From positions 1 through 20,485 of the forward strand of contig CANBQX010000021.1 of the NCBI GenBank assembly GCA_947371775.1: a DNA stretch of 20,485 nt. The letters run 5' to 3'. Positions 1 to 7,311 of the stretch are shown here, one piece after another. Each line of letters opens with the position of its first letter. Position 1 is the stretch's first letter. A model generated the notes under the pieces. It saw only the letters and a program-made list of their open reading frames with translations, ran no database searches and was not told the DNA's origin. Position numbers and translations under genes: made by a program. This stretch comes from Comamonadaceae bacterium. Its GTDB lineage: Bacteria; Pseudomonadota; Gammaproteobacteria; Burkholderiales; Burkholderiaceae_C.

Positions 1-90
1 AAAAAAAACGGCGCCGAACGAGACCGCAAACCACAGGCTAAGCAAAACGGCATGCAGCCGCCATTGCGCCAGGGTTTGCGTCGCCTTCAT
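1..90 (-). CDS. Small membrane protein, DUF4212-like (5' end only)
   Basis: The first 30 codons of a minus-strand gene are present; the rest lies beyond base 1. Translation from the ATG at 90-88 gives MKATQTLAQWRLHAVLLSLW followed by FAVSFGAVFF, with no stop. A short polar N-terminus with a W-R pair followed by a hydrophobic helix containing W-F-x-V-S-F-G resembles the DUF4212 family, the small subunit of putative sodium:solute (acetate/carboxylate-type) symporters. The start overlaps the ppsA stop as ATGA, so the two are probably translated from one mRNA. The family assignment rests on one helix and is tentative; any small inner-membrane protein is an alternative. The existence of a coding start here is better supported than its function. 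Confidence 0.5.
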   Translation of the reverse strand, partial: MKATQTLAQWRLHAVLLSLWFAVSFGAVFF

Positions 91-2480
91 CGTGCTGCGA
101 GTTGCTGCCAGGTAGAGATCACCGAATCGGGGTTCAGTGAGATGGACGATATGCCTTGTTCGTCCAGCCATGCGGCAAAGTCCGGGTGGTCGCTGGGGCC
201 TTGACCGCAAATACCGATGTATTTGCCCTGGGCCCTGCAGGCGGTGATGGCCATGCTGATCAGCGCTTTGACGGCCGGGTCGCGTTCGTCAAAGTCTGCG
301 GCCAGGAGTTCCATGCCGGAGTCCCGGTCCAGACCCAAGGTGAGCTGGGTCAGGTCGTTGGAGCCAATAGAAAATCCATCGAAATAGGCTAGGAACTCGT
401 TCGCCAAAATCGCGTTGCTCGGAATTTCGCACATCATGATGAGCTTGAGGCCGTCTTTGCCACGCTGCAAACCATGGCGCGCCAGCAACTCTGTCACTTT
501 GCGTGCCTGCTCCAGCGTGCGCACAAAGGGCACCATCACCTGCACATTGTCCAGGCCCATGTCATTGCGCACGCGCTTGAGGGCGTCGCATTCCATGGCA
601 AAGGCTTCGCCAAAATCCTCACTCACATAGCGCGCCGCGCCGCGAAAGCCCAGCATCGGGTTTTCTTCTTCGGGCTCGTAGCGGCTGCCACCGATCAGCT
701 TGCGGTATTCATTGGACTTGAAGTCCGACAAGCGCACGATCACCGGCTTGGGCCAAAAGGCGGCGGCAATCGTGGCCACGCCTTCGGCGACCCGGTCCAC
801 GTAAAAAGCGCGGGGAGAGGCATGGCCGCGCGCCACCGACTCCACGGCTTTTTTCAAGTCGGCGTCGATATTGGGGTAGTCCAAAATTGCCTTGGGATGC
901 ACGCCAATATTGTTGTTGATGATGAATTCCAGCCGCGCAAGGCCCACGCCCTGGTTGGGCAACTGGCAAAAATCGAAGGCCAGCTGCGGGTTACCCACAT
1001 TCATCATGATCTTGACGGGAATCTCCGGCATCAAGCCACGTTGAACCTCGGACACTTCCGTCTCCAGCAAGCCGTCATAAATAAAGCCGGTATCGCCTTC
1101 AGCGCAGCTCACTGTCACCAACATGCCGTCCTTGAGCAGGTCGGTGGCATTGCCGCAACCCACCACCGCGGGGATACCCAGTTCGCGTGCAATGATGGCC
1201 GCATGGCAGGTGCGCCCACCGCGGTTGGTCACGATGGCCGAGGCGCGCTTCATGACCGGCTCCCAGTTGGGGTCTGTCATATCGGTCACCAGCACATCCC
1301 CGGCCTGCACCGTATCCATCTCGCTGATGTTGTGCACGATGCGCACCGGTCCGGTGCCGATCTTTTGGCCGATGGCACGGCCTTCGGCCAATACGGCAGC
1401 CTGGCCTTTGAGCTTGTAGCGGTATTCCACTGCGTTGGCAGCCTGGCTTTTGACGGTTTCCGGCCGGGCCTGCAAGATGTACAAGCCACCGTCGATGCCG
1501 TCTTTGCCCCACTCGATGTCCATAGGACGTCCATAGTGGTCTTCGATCACCAGCGCGTAGCGGGCGAGTTGCTCCACATCGGCATCGGTCAGTGAGTAGC
1601 GATTGCGCAGCTCCGGCGGCACGTCGGTGGTCTTGACCAGCTTGGCGCCTGCGGCCTGCTCTGCGGGGCTGGTGAACTCCATTTGCAATAGCTTGGAGCC
1701 CAGGCTTCGGCGAATGACCGCCCGCTTGCCCGCGCGTAGCATGGGTTTGTGCACGTAAAACTCATCCGGGTTGACGGCGCCCTGCACCACCGTCTCGCCC
1801 AAACCATAGCTGGAGGTGATGAAAACCACGTCCGAAAAACCAGACTCGGTGTCGATGGTGAACATGACCCCCGCAGCGCCCAAATCTGAGCGCACCATGC
1901 GCTGGATACCGGCACTGAGCGCCACGTGTTCGTGGGCAAATCCTTTGTGCACCCGGTAGCTGATGGCGCGGTCGTTGTAGAGCGAGGCAAAGACCTCGCG
2001 GATTTTGTGCAGCACGTCTTCAATGCCCACCACGTTCAAAAAGGTTTCTTGCTGGCCCGCAAACGAGGCATCGGGTAAGTCTTCGGCCGTGGCCGAAGAG
2101 CGCACGGCAAACGAGGCCGTGGTGTTGCCTGCGCTCAGCGTCTGGAAGGCCTCACGAATTGCCTGTTCCAATTCGACGGGGAAAGGCTGCACTTCCACCA
2201 TGGCGCGGATTTCGGCGCCCGCAACGGCCAGGGCGCGCACATCCTCGATGTCCAATGCGGCGAGCCGTGCATTGATACGACCGCTCAAATCACCATGGGC
2301 CAGGAAGGCGCGGAAGGCGTGGGCTGTCGTGGCAAAGCCGGTCGGCACTTTCACGCCCTGGGGCAGTTGCGAAATCATCTCGCCCAGGCTGGCATTTTTG
2401 CCCCCCACGGACTCGACGTCCGTCATGCGCAAGTGCTCAAACGGGACGACCCAAGCGGTGTCGCTAAATAGTTCAGACAT
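87..2480 (-). CDS. ppsA: Phosphoenolpyruvate synthase
   Basis: PpsA converts pyruvate, ATP and water to phosphoenolpyruvate, AMP and phosphate, the entry into gluconeogenesis from C2/C3 substrates; it is cytosolic. The 797-residue product is the usual family length. The N-terminal ATP-binding domain (about 20-345, with VRSSATAEDLPDASFAGQQE near 127-145) is followed by the swivelling phosphohistidine domain with GGRTCHAAIIARELGIP (421-437), where H426 is the phosphocarrier and T424 the residue expected to be modified by PpsR. The C-terminal PEP/pyruvate barrel ends with SIGSNDLTQ (705-712) and GICGQGPSDHP (756-766), whose C758 is the catalytic acid. The ATG at 2480 is chosen because GGAG lies 5 bases upstream and the protein then begins MSELFSDTAWVVPFE as in homologues. 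The frame stays open upstream to 2684, but that part has no family similarity. It is divergent from ppsR and overlaps the next gene by 4 bases. Confidence 0.97.
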   Translation of the reverse strand: MSELFSDTAWVVPFEHLRMTDVESVGGKNASLGEMISQLPQGVKVPTGFATTAHAFRAFLAHGDLSGRINARLAALDIEDVRALAVAGAEIRAMVEVQPFPVELEQAIREAFQTLSAGNTTASFAVRSSATAEDLPDASFAGQQETFLNVVGIEDVLHKIREVFASLYNDRAISYRVHKGFAHEHVALSAGIQRMVRSDLGAAGVMFTIDTESGFSDVVFITSSYGLGETVVQGAVNPDEFYVHKPMLRAGKRAVIRRSLGSKLLQMEFTSPAEQAAGAKLVKTTDVPPELRNRYSLTDADVEQLARYALVIEDHYGRPMDIEWGKDGIDGGLYILQARPETVKSQAANAVEYRYKLKGQAAVLAEGRAIGQKIGTGPVRIVHNISEMDTVQAGDVLVTDMTDPNWEPVMKRASAIVTNRGGRTCHAAIIARELGIPAVVGCGNATDLLKDGMLVTVSCAEGDTGFIYDGLLETEVSEVQRGLMPEIPVKIMMNVGNPQLAFDFCQLPNQGVGLARLEFIINNNIGVHPKAILDYPNIDADLKKAVESVARGHASPRAFYVDRVAEGVATIAAAFWPKPVIVRLSDFKSNEYRKLIGGSRYEPEEENPMLGFRGAARYVSEDFGEAFAMECDALKRVRNDMGLDNVQVMVPFVRTLEQARKVTELLARHGLQRGKDGLKLIMMCEIPSNAILANEFLAYFDGFSIGSNDLTQLTLGLDRDSGMELLAADFDERDPAVKALISMAITACRAQGKYIGICGQGPSDHPDFAAWLDEQGISSISLNPDSVISTWQQLAAR

Positions 2481-2495
2481 ACAGACTCCAAAGTT

Positions 2496-2533
2496 AAAAA
2501 CGAGGCCTCTCTCGGAACGGTGTGCGGGTTCCG
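2496..2533 (-). promoter_or_regulatory. Leader stem-loops before ppsA
   Basis: On the ppsA-sense strand a 6-bp stem CGGAAC/GTTCCG (2533-2528 with 2518-2513, 9-base loop) is followed directly by a second small stem CGAG/CTCG and then five Ts, ending about 15 bases before the ppsA start codon and just upstream of its ribosome binding site. The layout resembles an attenuator or an mRNA structure that limits access to the start. Stems are short and no alternative antiterminator was worked out, so this is a suggestion only. Confidence 0.25.
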
Positions 2534-2629
2534 ATTTGGCGGTGGTGGCGGCAAGGAGCTGAGAGTCGCCTTTCGCTGTATTTGTATTTCTGGCAGTCTG
2601 GCGAATCAGCAGTAGCGGGCCACGCGGCA

Positions 2630-2635
2630 ATTGTA
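2630..2635 (-). promoter_or_regulatory. Candidate -10 element for ppsA
   Basis: TACAAT on the minus strand matches five of six bases of the sigma-70 -10 consensus. It would start transcription near 2623, giving a ppsA leader of roughly 140 bases. No good -35 hexamer is seen at 16-18 bases upstream. The same 11-base context, CAATTGTAGGT on the plus strand, recurs upstream of surE. Confidence 0.35.
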
Positions 2636-2753
2636 GGTCGGGGCTGCTCGTGGGCCTGAACTCAAAGGGGTTGAGGTTTGGCACACAATGAGGGGCAGAA
2701 AGCTCAGCCCCAGAGGCTGTGCCGGCCCCGTACTACTTCAAGTTTGCACCACC

Positions 2754-3575
2754 ATGTCCCAACGCAGCGTATTTTTTGTGTCTGACGGTACCGGCATCAC
2801 CGCCGAAACCTTTGGCAAGGCCATCCTGGCCCAGTTTGAAACCACGGTGCGCCACCACCGGCTGCCGTTTATCGACACCGCGGACAAGGCCCACCAGGTG
2901 GTGCGACAAATCAACCACGCGGGTGTGGTGGACGGAGAAAAGCCCATCGTTTTCACCACGCTGGTGAACATGGAGGTGCTCAAAGTCATCCAAGAAGGCT
3001 GCCAGGGCATGCTCCTGGACATGTTTGGCATGTTTGTGCATCCGCTGGAGCAGGAACTCAACGTCAAGTCCAACCACCGCATTGGCCGCTTCAGCGATGC
3101 GAGCAAGAGCAAGGAATACCACGACCGCATTGAAGCGATCAACTTCTCGCTGTCGCACGATGACGGCCAAAGCAACCGTGATCTGGAACAGTCTGACGTG
3201 ATTCTGGTCGGCATCAGCCGCAGCGGGAAGACGCCAACCTCGCTGTACCTGGCGATGCAGTACGGCCTCAAAGCGTCCAATTACCCGCTCATTCCGGAGG
3301 ATTTTGAGCGCCGCCAGTTGCCTGCCGCCCTGATGGCCCACAAGAAAAAAATCTTCGGCCTGACGATTCAGGCCGAGCGCTTGAGCGAAATCCGCAACGA
3401 GCGCCGCCCAGGCTCCAAGTACGCGTCGATCGAGAACTGCCGTATGGAGGTGAGCGAAGGCGAAAGCATGATGCGCCGTGCCGGCATTCGCTGGTTATCG
3501 ACGACCACCAAGTCGATCGAGGAAATTGCAACCACCATCCTGCAGGAGTTGCACCCCGAGCGACTGGCTTACTAA
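2754..3575 (+). CDS. ppsR: PEP synthase regulatory protein (kinase/pyrophosphorylase)
   Basis: PpsR (DUF299 family) inactivates PEP synthase by ADP-dependent phosphorylation of a threonine next to the catalytic histidine, and reactivates it by Pi-dependent dephosphorylation. The 273-residue product shows the family N-terminus (RSVFFVSDGTGITAETFGKA, 4-23), a GRFSDASKSKEYHDRIEAINF segment (111-131) and the P-loop GISRSGKTPTSLYLA (153-167). Length matches the family. The start at 2754 is chosen because homology begins at MSQRSVFFVSDGTG; an in-frame upstream ATG at 2688 would add 22 unrelated residues. No strong Shine-Dalgarno is visible. It stands head-to-head with its target ppsA, the normal arrangement, and ends 12 bases before the convergent HbpS-like gene. 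Confidence 0.97.
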   Translation: MSQRSVFFVSDGTGITAETFGKAILAQFETTVRHHRLPFIDTADKAHQVVRQINHAGVVDGEKPIVFTTLVNMEVLKVIQEGCQGMLLDMFGMFVHPLEQELNVKSNHRIGRFSDASKSKEYHDRIEAINFSLSHDDGQSNRDLEQSDVILVGISRSGKTPTSLYLAMQYGLKASNYPLIPEDFERRQLPAALMAHKKKIFGLTIQAERLSEIRNERRPGSKYASIENCRMEVSEGESMMRRAGIRWLSTTTKSIEEIATTILQELHPERLAY

Positions 3576-3590
3576 GGCGCTACGCCCTTA
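3573..3590. terminator. Weak inverted repeat between convergent genes
   Basis: TAAGGCGCTACGCCCTTA is a near-perfect inverted repeat (arms AAGGCG and CGCCCTT with one bulged base, CTA loop). Its outer TAA/TTA triplets are the stop codons of ppsR (plus) and the HbpS-like gene (minus). It could be a minimal two-way transcription stop, but there is no T tract on either strand. Confidence 0.3.
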
Positions 3591-3995
3591 GAGGCCGATG
3601 GCGGCCAAACCGGCCCGTGCAATTTGCGCGTCTTCGGTCGATTTCACGCCGCTCACACCCACCGCACCCAGGCATTGGCCGTCCTTGACGATGGGCACAC
3701 CGCCCTCGAGCATGCCGTCCAGGGTGGGCGCGCTCAAAAACGAGAAGCGTCCGCCATTGATGATGTCTTCGTAGACCTTGGACTCGCGGCGCCCCATCGC
3801 GGAGGTACGCGCTTTGGCGGGGGCGATCAAAGAAGAAATCGCTGCGGCACCGTCCAGGCGCTGCAACCAGAGCAAATGACCGCCGTCATCCACGATGGCA
3901 ATGGTGACCGCCCAGTGGTTGGCCAGTGCCTCCGCTTCAGCAGCAGCAGCGATGGCTTTGAGGTCGGCGAGTTCTAAGTAAGGTTTTGTTTTCAT
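3588..3995 (-). CDS. GlcG/HbpS-family protein (DUF336)
   Basis: This 135-residue protein has the compact single-domain form of the GlcG/HbpS family: IAIVDDGGHLLWLQRLDGA (33-51), then the helix with APAKARTSAMGR, and the C-terminal GGVPIVKDGQCLGAVGVSGVKSTEDAQIARAG. Characterised members bind haem or are encoded in glycolate or diol utilisation operons; the biochemical role of most is unknown. No signal peptide is seen, so it is probably cytosolic. The ATG at 3995 gives the usual family start (KPYLELADLKAI). It appears monocistronic: convergent with ppsR and divergent from the Bax-inhibitor-like gene, so the context gives no functional hint. The family call is firm and the function is not. Confidence 0.88.
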   Translation of the reverse strand: MKTKPYLELADLKAIAAAAEAEALANHWAVTIAIVDDGGHLLWLQRLDGAAAISSLIAPAKARTSAMGRRESKVYEDIINGGRFSFLSAPTLDGMLEGGVPIVKDGQCLGAVGVSGVKSTEDAQIARAGLAAIGL

Positions 3996-4094
3996 GAGAT
4001 CAAGTCTGTTAATGGAACCAGCCCGCGAGCATACCGTGACTGATCTGCCGCCCAGCCCTGCCCGGGCGCGACGACAGCCCCACGCAAAATCCGG

Positions 4095-4120
4095 GCAATT
4101 GCCAATTTTTTGGGAATTGC
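4095..4120. repeat. Inverted repeat overlapping a promoter -35
   Basis: GCAATTGCC (4095-4103) and GGGAATTGC (4112-4120) are inverted copies matching at 8 of 9 positions, separated by an AT-rich 8-base spacer. The right arm covers the candidate -35 at 4110-4115 of the gene starting at 4178. The centre-to-centre spacing of about 17 bases would suit a dimeric DNA-binding protein, so an operator is possible. Confidence 0.35.
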
Positions 4121-4139
4121 GCTTGTAAATGCCTAAAAT
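4110..4139 (+). promoter_or_regulatory. Candidate sigma-70 promoter for the Bax-inhibitor-like gene
   Basis: TTGGGA (4110-4115) and TAAAAT (4134-4139) are separated by 18 bases. The -10 matches five of six consensus bases. Transcription would start near 4146, leaving a leader of about 30 bases before the AAGGAG site. Only sequence resemblance supports this. Confidence 0.45.
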
Positions 4140-4164
4140 CGCCGCACCTGCTATTCAGGTTTTC

Positions 4165-4170
4165 AAGGAG
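4165..4170 (+). promoter_or_regulatory. Ribosome binding site that decides the 4178 start
   Basis: AAGGAG ends at 4170. It lies only one base from an ATG at 4172 but seven bases from the in-frame ATG at 4178, so the second ATG is the likely start. Confidence 0.7.
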
Positions 4171-4177
4171 TATGACC

Positions 4178-4873
4178 ATGAATGAACACGCAACACTGAT
4201 GGACGCCGGCCTGGGATATGGCCTGTCGGCGCAAGAGCGCAATCGCGTTTTGCGCAATACCTACTGGCTGCTCTCGCTGAGCATGATTCCGACCGTGCTG
4301 GGCGCCTGGATGGGCGTTGCGCTGGGCATGGGGCAAGTCTTCAGCGGTGGCTTGGGCATCGTGCTGTTCCTGGCGGGTGCTTTTGGCTTTATCTACGCCA
4401 TTGAGCGGACCAAAAACTCGGCTGCTGGCGTGCCGGTGCTGCTGGGCTTTACCTTCTTCATGGGCCTCATGCTCTCGCGCTTGATTGCGCACACGCTGGG
4501 CTTCAAGAACGGGCCTGAGCTGATCATGACCGCCTTTGGTGGCACGGCAGGCGTCTTTTTCCTGATGGCCAGCCTCGCGTCCGTGATCAAACGTGACCTC
4601 TCCGGCATGGGCCAATGGTTGTTTGTCGGTGTGATTGTGTTGATGGTGGGCAGCATCATCAATATTTTTGTCGGGTCTTCTACCGGCATGCTGGTCATGT
4701 CGTTGGCGGCCATCGGCATCTTCAGTGCCTACATGCTGTACGACCTGAAGCAGATCATTGACGGCGGCGAAACCAACTACATCTCTGCCACCTTGGCGCT
4801 GTACCTGGACATCATTAATGTGTTCCAGAACCTGCTGGCCCTGCTGGGAATCTTCGGCGGGGAACGCGACTAA
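4178..4873 (+). CDS. Bax inhibitor-1/YccA family membrane protein
   Basis: This 231-residue integral inner-membrane protein has about seven hydrophobic helices (approximately 30-50, 56-75, 84-105, 115-137, 147-166, 170-188 and 205-226). The C-terminal part carries the family signature YDLKQIIDGGETNYISATLA (188-207) followed by LYLDIINVFQNLLALLG. E. coli YccA, a close relative by pattern and length, is an FtsH substrate and modulator; structurally studied members act as pH-sensitive calcium leak channels. Which of these applies here cannot be told. The start at 4178 follows from the AAGGAG spacing. It has its own promoter candidate and a strong terminator, so it is probably monocistronic. Confidence 0.92.
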   Translation: MNEHATLMDAGLGYGLSAQERNRVLRNTYWLLSLSMIPTVLGAWMGVALGMGQVFSGGLGIVLFLAGAFGFIYAIERTKNSAAGVPVLLGFTFFMGLMLSRLIAHTLGFKNGPELIMTAFGGTAGVFFLMASLASVIKRDLSGMGQWLFVGVIVLMVGSIINIFVGSSTGMLVMSLAAIGIFSAYMLYDLKQIIDGGETNYISATLALYLDIINVFQNLLALLGIFGGERD

Positions 4874-4894
4874 GCGTCCTCTTAGCTCCCAGCG

Positions 4895-4920
4895 AAAAAG
4901 GCCCGCAAGGGCCTTTTTTT
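4895..4920. terminator. Intrinsic terminator, probably two-way
   Basis: AAAAAGGCCC, a GCAA tetraloop and GGGCC followed by seven Ts form a textbook rho-independent hairpin 20 bases after the Bax-inhibitor-like gene. The A run on the left makes the reverse strand also read as hairpin plus T run, so it can end the opposing surE-pcm-nlpD-rlmD transcript. The rlmD stop codon (4921-4919) is made from the edge of this T tract. Confidence 0.88.
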
Positions 4921-6373
4921 ATGCCCGCTCAAACACCGCAATGCTCTCGACGTGGGCCGTGTGGGGAAACATATTCACCACCCCTGCCGCGGTGCAACGG
5001 TATCCGGCTTGGGTGACCAGTACCCCGGCATCTCGTGCAAGCGTCGCCGGGTTGCAGCTGACGTACACAATGCGCTGCGGTGGCGTCCAAGTGCCACGCA
5101 GTTCTGGAGTTGCCTGCAACTCCGCCAAGGCCTGCACCAAGGCAAATGCGCCTTCGCGCGGCGGGTCGATCAGCCATTTGTCGGCACTGCCGTCGGCCAC
5201 CAACAACGAAGACGTCATTTCAAACAAATTGCGAGCGGCAAAAGTGGTGGGCGCGAGGTACAGCGCGCCTTGTCGCTGTGCATTCACCGCCAAATTGTCC
5301 CGAGAGCGGGCCACCAGCGACTCCGCGCCTTCGATCCCCAGCACCTCGCGCGCCTGGGTCGCCAGCGGGAGTGTGAAGTTGCCCAGCCCGCAGAACCAGT
5401 CGATGACGCGCTCGTTTTTCTGCACCTGCAATAAGCCCAGCGCACGGGACACCAGCACCCGGTTGATGTGCGGATTGACCTGCGTGAAATCGGTAGGCCG
5501 AAATGGCATGGTGATGCCAAATTGCGGCAGGCAATAGGCCAGCGCACCCGTCTCGTGGTCCGGCAGCTCGTCCAGGCGAACGATGGTGTCAGGGCCCTTG
5601 GCCTGCAACCACCACTGCACTCCGGGGTGGGCAGCGGCAAACTGCCGAAGCTTGGCCAGATCACCGTCGCTGAGTGGCACCATATGGCGCAGCACCAGCG
5701 CGGTCACATCCCCTTGCGCGGCTGCGCCCCCCACCGTGGCCATGTCACCCACGGCCAATTCGATCTGCGGTATCTGCTCGACCGCATCCATCGACCCCAC
5801 CAAAGCGCGAAGAGGCAGCAGCATCGCGCTGACGTGCGGCGCCAGCACCTGGCAGGACTTGATATCGGCGACGAAGTGGCTTTTGCGCTCGTGAAAACCG
5901 ATCAATACCTCGCCCTTTTTGCGCACAAAACGCACGGACAAGCGCGCGCGGTAGCGGTAGCCCCAGGTGGGCCCCTCAATCGGGCGCAGCACGGTTTCGG
6001 GCTTGATTTTTCCAATATGCCAGAGATTGTCTTCCAGCACACGCTGTTTGACCGCGACCTGGGCGCTGGCGTGCATGTGTTGCATCTTGCAGCCGCCGCA
6101 GGAATTGGGCTGCAGGCCGAAATGCGCACACGCGGGGCGCACACGCTGGGAGGACTCGACGTGAATGTCGGTCAGCGTGCCTTTGTCAAAGCTGCTTTTG
6201 CTGCGGTGGATGTGGGCACTGACCACCTCAAAGGGCAGCGCACCATCGATAAAAACGACTTTGCCATCGGCGCGGTGGGCCACGCCCTGGGCTTCGAGGT
6301 CAAGGGATTTGACGGCCAGCCAACCCTCAGGCAAGGCGGCGGTCGCGGATTCGGTCAGGGGAGCTTCATGCAT
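4919..6373 (-). CDS. rlmD: 23S rRNA (uracil-1939-C5)-methyltransferase
   Basis: RlmD (RumA) methylates U1939 of 23S rRNA using S-adenosylmethionine and carries a [4Fe-4S] cluster. The 484 residues contain an N-terminal TRAM-like domain (about 15-75), cluster cysteines C82, C92, C95 (CAHFGLQPNSCGGC) and C174 (IKSCQVL), a SAM site WFCGLGNFTLPLA (326-338), IDPPREGAF (402-410), and the catalytic loop VYVSCNPATLARD (436-448) with nucleophile C440. It is longer than the E. coli enzyme (433), partly through four extra residues between the first two cluster cysteines. The ATG at 6373 follows an AGGGG sequence with almost no spacer, and nlpD ends 17 bases upstream, so it is probably the last gene of the surE operon. 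RlmC/TrmA relatives are less likely given the cluster and TRAM domain. Confidence 0.94.
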   Translation of the reverse strand: MHEAPLTESATAALPEGWLAVKSLDLEAQGVAHRADGKVVFIDGALPFEVVSAHIHRSKSSFDKGTLTDIHVESSQRVRPACAHFGLQPNSCGGCKMQHMHASAQVAVKQRVLEDNLWHIGKIKPETVLRPIEGPTWGYRYRARLSVRFVRKKGEVLIGFHERKSHFVADIKSCQVLAPHVSAMLLPLRALVGSMDAVEQIPQIELAVGDMATVGGAAAQGDVTALVLRHMVPLSDGDLAKLRQFAAAHPGVQWWLQAKGPDTIVRLDELPDHETGALAYCLPQFGITMPFRPTDFTQVNPHINRVLVSRALGLLQVQKNERVIDWFCGLGNFTLPLATQAREVLGIEGAESLVARSRDNLAVNAQRQGALYLAPTTFAARNLFEMTSSLLVADGSADKWLIDPPREGAFALVQALAELQATPELRGTWTPPQRIVYVSCNPATLARDAGVLVTQAGYRCTAAGVVNMFPHTAHVESIAVFERA

Positions 6374-6390
6374 CCCCTGATTGTCTCAGG

Positions 6391-7311
6391 TCAGCGCACG
6401 GGCAAGTACTTGGACGGATCGACCGGTTTGCCCTGCTTGCGCACCTCAAAGTGCAGCTTGGTGCGATCGCTGTCTGTGTTGCCCATCTCCGCGATTTTTT
6501 GGCCTTTTTTCACCACCTGGTCTTCTTTGACCAGCAAGGTTTGGTTGTGCGCATAGGCCGTCAGGAACTGGCTGTTGTGCTTGATGATGATGAGCTTGCC
6601 GTAGCCGCGCAAACCAGAGTCGGCGTAGACCACTTTGCCGTCGGCGGCGGCCAGGACCGCATCGCCATTGGCTCCACCGATGTCCAGGCCCTTGCGGTTT
6701 TTGGACTCATCAAAACCATCGATGACCTCGCCCTTGGCGGGCCAGGAGAACGCGATGTCGTCTTCGCTGATGGAACTTGCCGCTGGCGCGGGAGCGGTGC
6801 TCGGCGCTGGGGCCGATGCGGCTTTGGCGGGTGCAGAGGCCGCGCCAGCAGGCGGCAGGGCGGTGGATGTCACTTTCGCGCTTGTGACGGGCTTGACCAC
6901 CACCGCGTCTTCCGGAGGAACCACCCGCAAGGCTTGGCCAATTTCAATCCGATTGGGGTTTTCCAACGCACTCCAACGCGCAATGTCCCGGTAGCTCTGG
7001 CCTGTCTCCAGGCCAATTTTGATCAGCGTATCGCCTTGCTTGACGGTGTAGTAACCGGGCTTGCCAGCGTTGGGATCCACCACGACATTGGGGACAGGCG
7101 CTGCTGTCGCAGGGGCGGGTGCGGGCGCAGCCTTCGAAGATTCCGTGGCACGGGTGGATGCGGAATGTGCCGTGCGGCCGAGGTCTTCCACTGGCGCGCG
7201 CAGGCCCGGTTTGGAACTGCATGCAGCCAAGCCCAGTAAGCCGATTGCGACCACAGTCGCCGCACCCCGAAGCAGGCTATTTACCATTGCATTCATTCCC
7301 CGATTCAACAT
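6391..7311 (-). CDS. nlpD: NlpD-type lipoprotein, LysM plus degenerate LytM (M23) domain
   Basis: NlpD is an outer-membrane lipoprotein that activates a periplasmic amidase (AmiC type) to split septal peptidoglycan. Seen here: a lipoprotein signal with lipobox LAAC (C31), an Ala/Pro-rich linker, a LysM domain (about 87-132, YYTVKQGDTLIKIG), a second Ala/Pro linker, and a LytM domain (about 207-303). Two metal or catalytic positions are lost: R206 stands in the H-x-G-x-D motif, and K285 replaces the first His of HxH, while D210, H254 and H287 remain. E. coli NlpD is likewise degenerate, so a non-enzymatic activator is expected. The ATG at 7311 overlaps the pcm stop as TAATG; an internal ATG at 7287 with GGGGA nine bases upstream is an alternative that keeps the signal peptide. 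Confidence 0.93.
   Translation of the reverse strand: MLNRGMNAMVNSLLRGAATVVAIGLLGLAACSSKPGLRAPVEDLGRTAHSASTRATESSKAAPAPAPATAAPVPNVVVDPNAGKPGYYTVKQGDTLIKIGLETGQSYRDIARWSALENPNRIEIGQALRVVPPEDAVVVKPVTSAKVTSTALPPAGAASAPAKAASAPAPSTAPAPAASSISEDDIAFSWPAKGEVIDGFDESKNRKGLDIGGANGDAVLAAADGKVVYADSGLRGYGKLIIIKHNSQFLTAYAHNQTLLVKEDQVVKKGQKIAEMGNTDSDRTKLHFEVRKQGKPVDPSKYLPVR

Noticed and set aside
474..1595. Long plus-strand open frame opposite ppsA, and similar ones at 5468-6556, 10156-11724 and 11735-12832
   Set aside because: They lie antisense to well-conserved genes, their translations are His/Gly/Arg-rich with no domain pattern, and such shadows are common opposite GC-rich genes.
2481..2684. N-terminal extension of PpsA to an upstream ATG
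   Set aside because: The added 68 residues have no family similarity, and the ATG at 2480 has a proper GGAG site.
2688..2753. Upstream ATG for PpsR
   Set aside because: The 22 extra residues are not family-like; homology starts at the ATG at 2754.
4172..4177. First ATG for the Bax-inhibitor-like gene
   Set aside because: It is one base from the AAGGAG site, too close for initiation; the ATG at 4178 has normal spacing.
6391..7311. Active M23 endopeptidase
   Set aside because: Two of the metal/catalytic positions are replaced (R206, K285), and the surE-pcm context fits the non-enzymatic activator NlpD.
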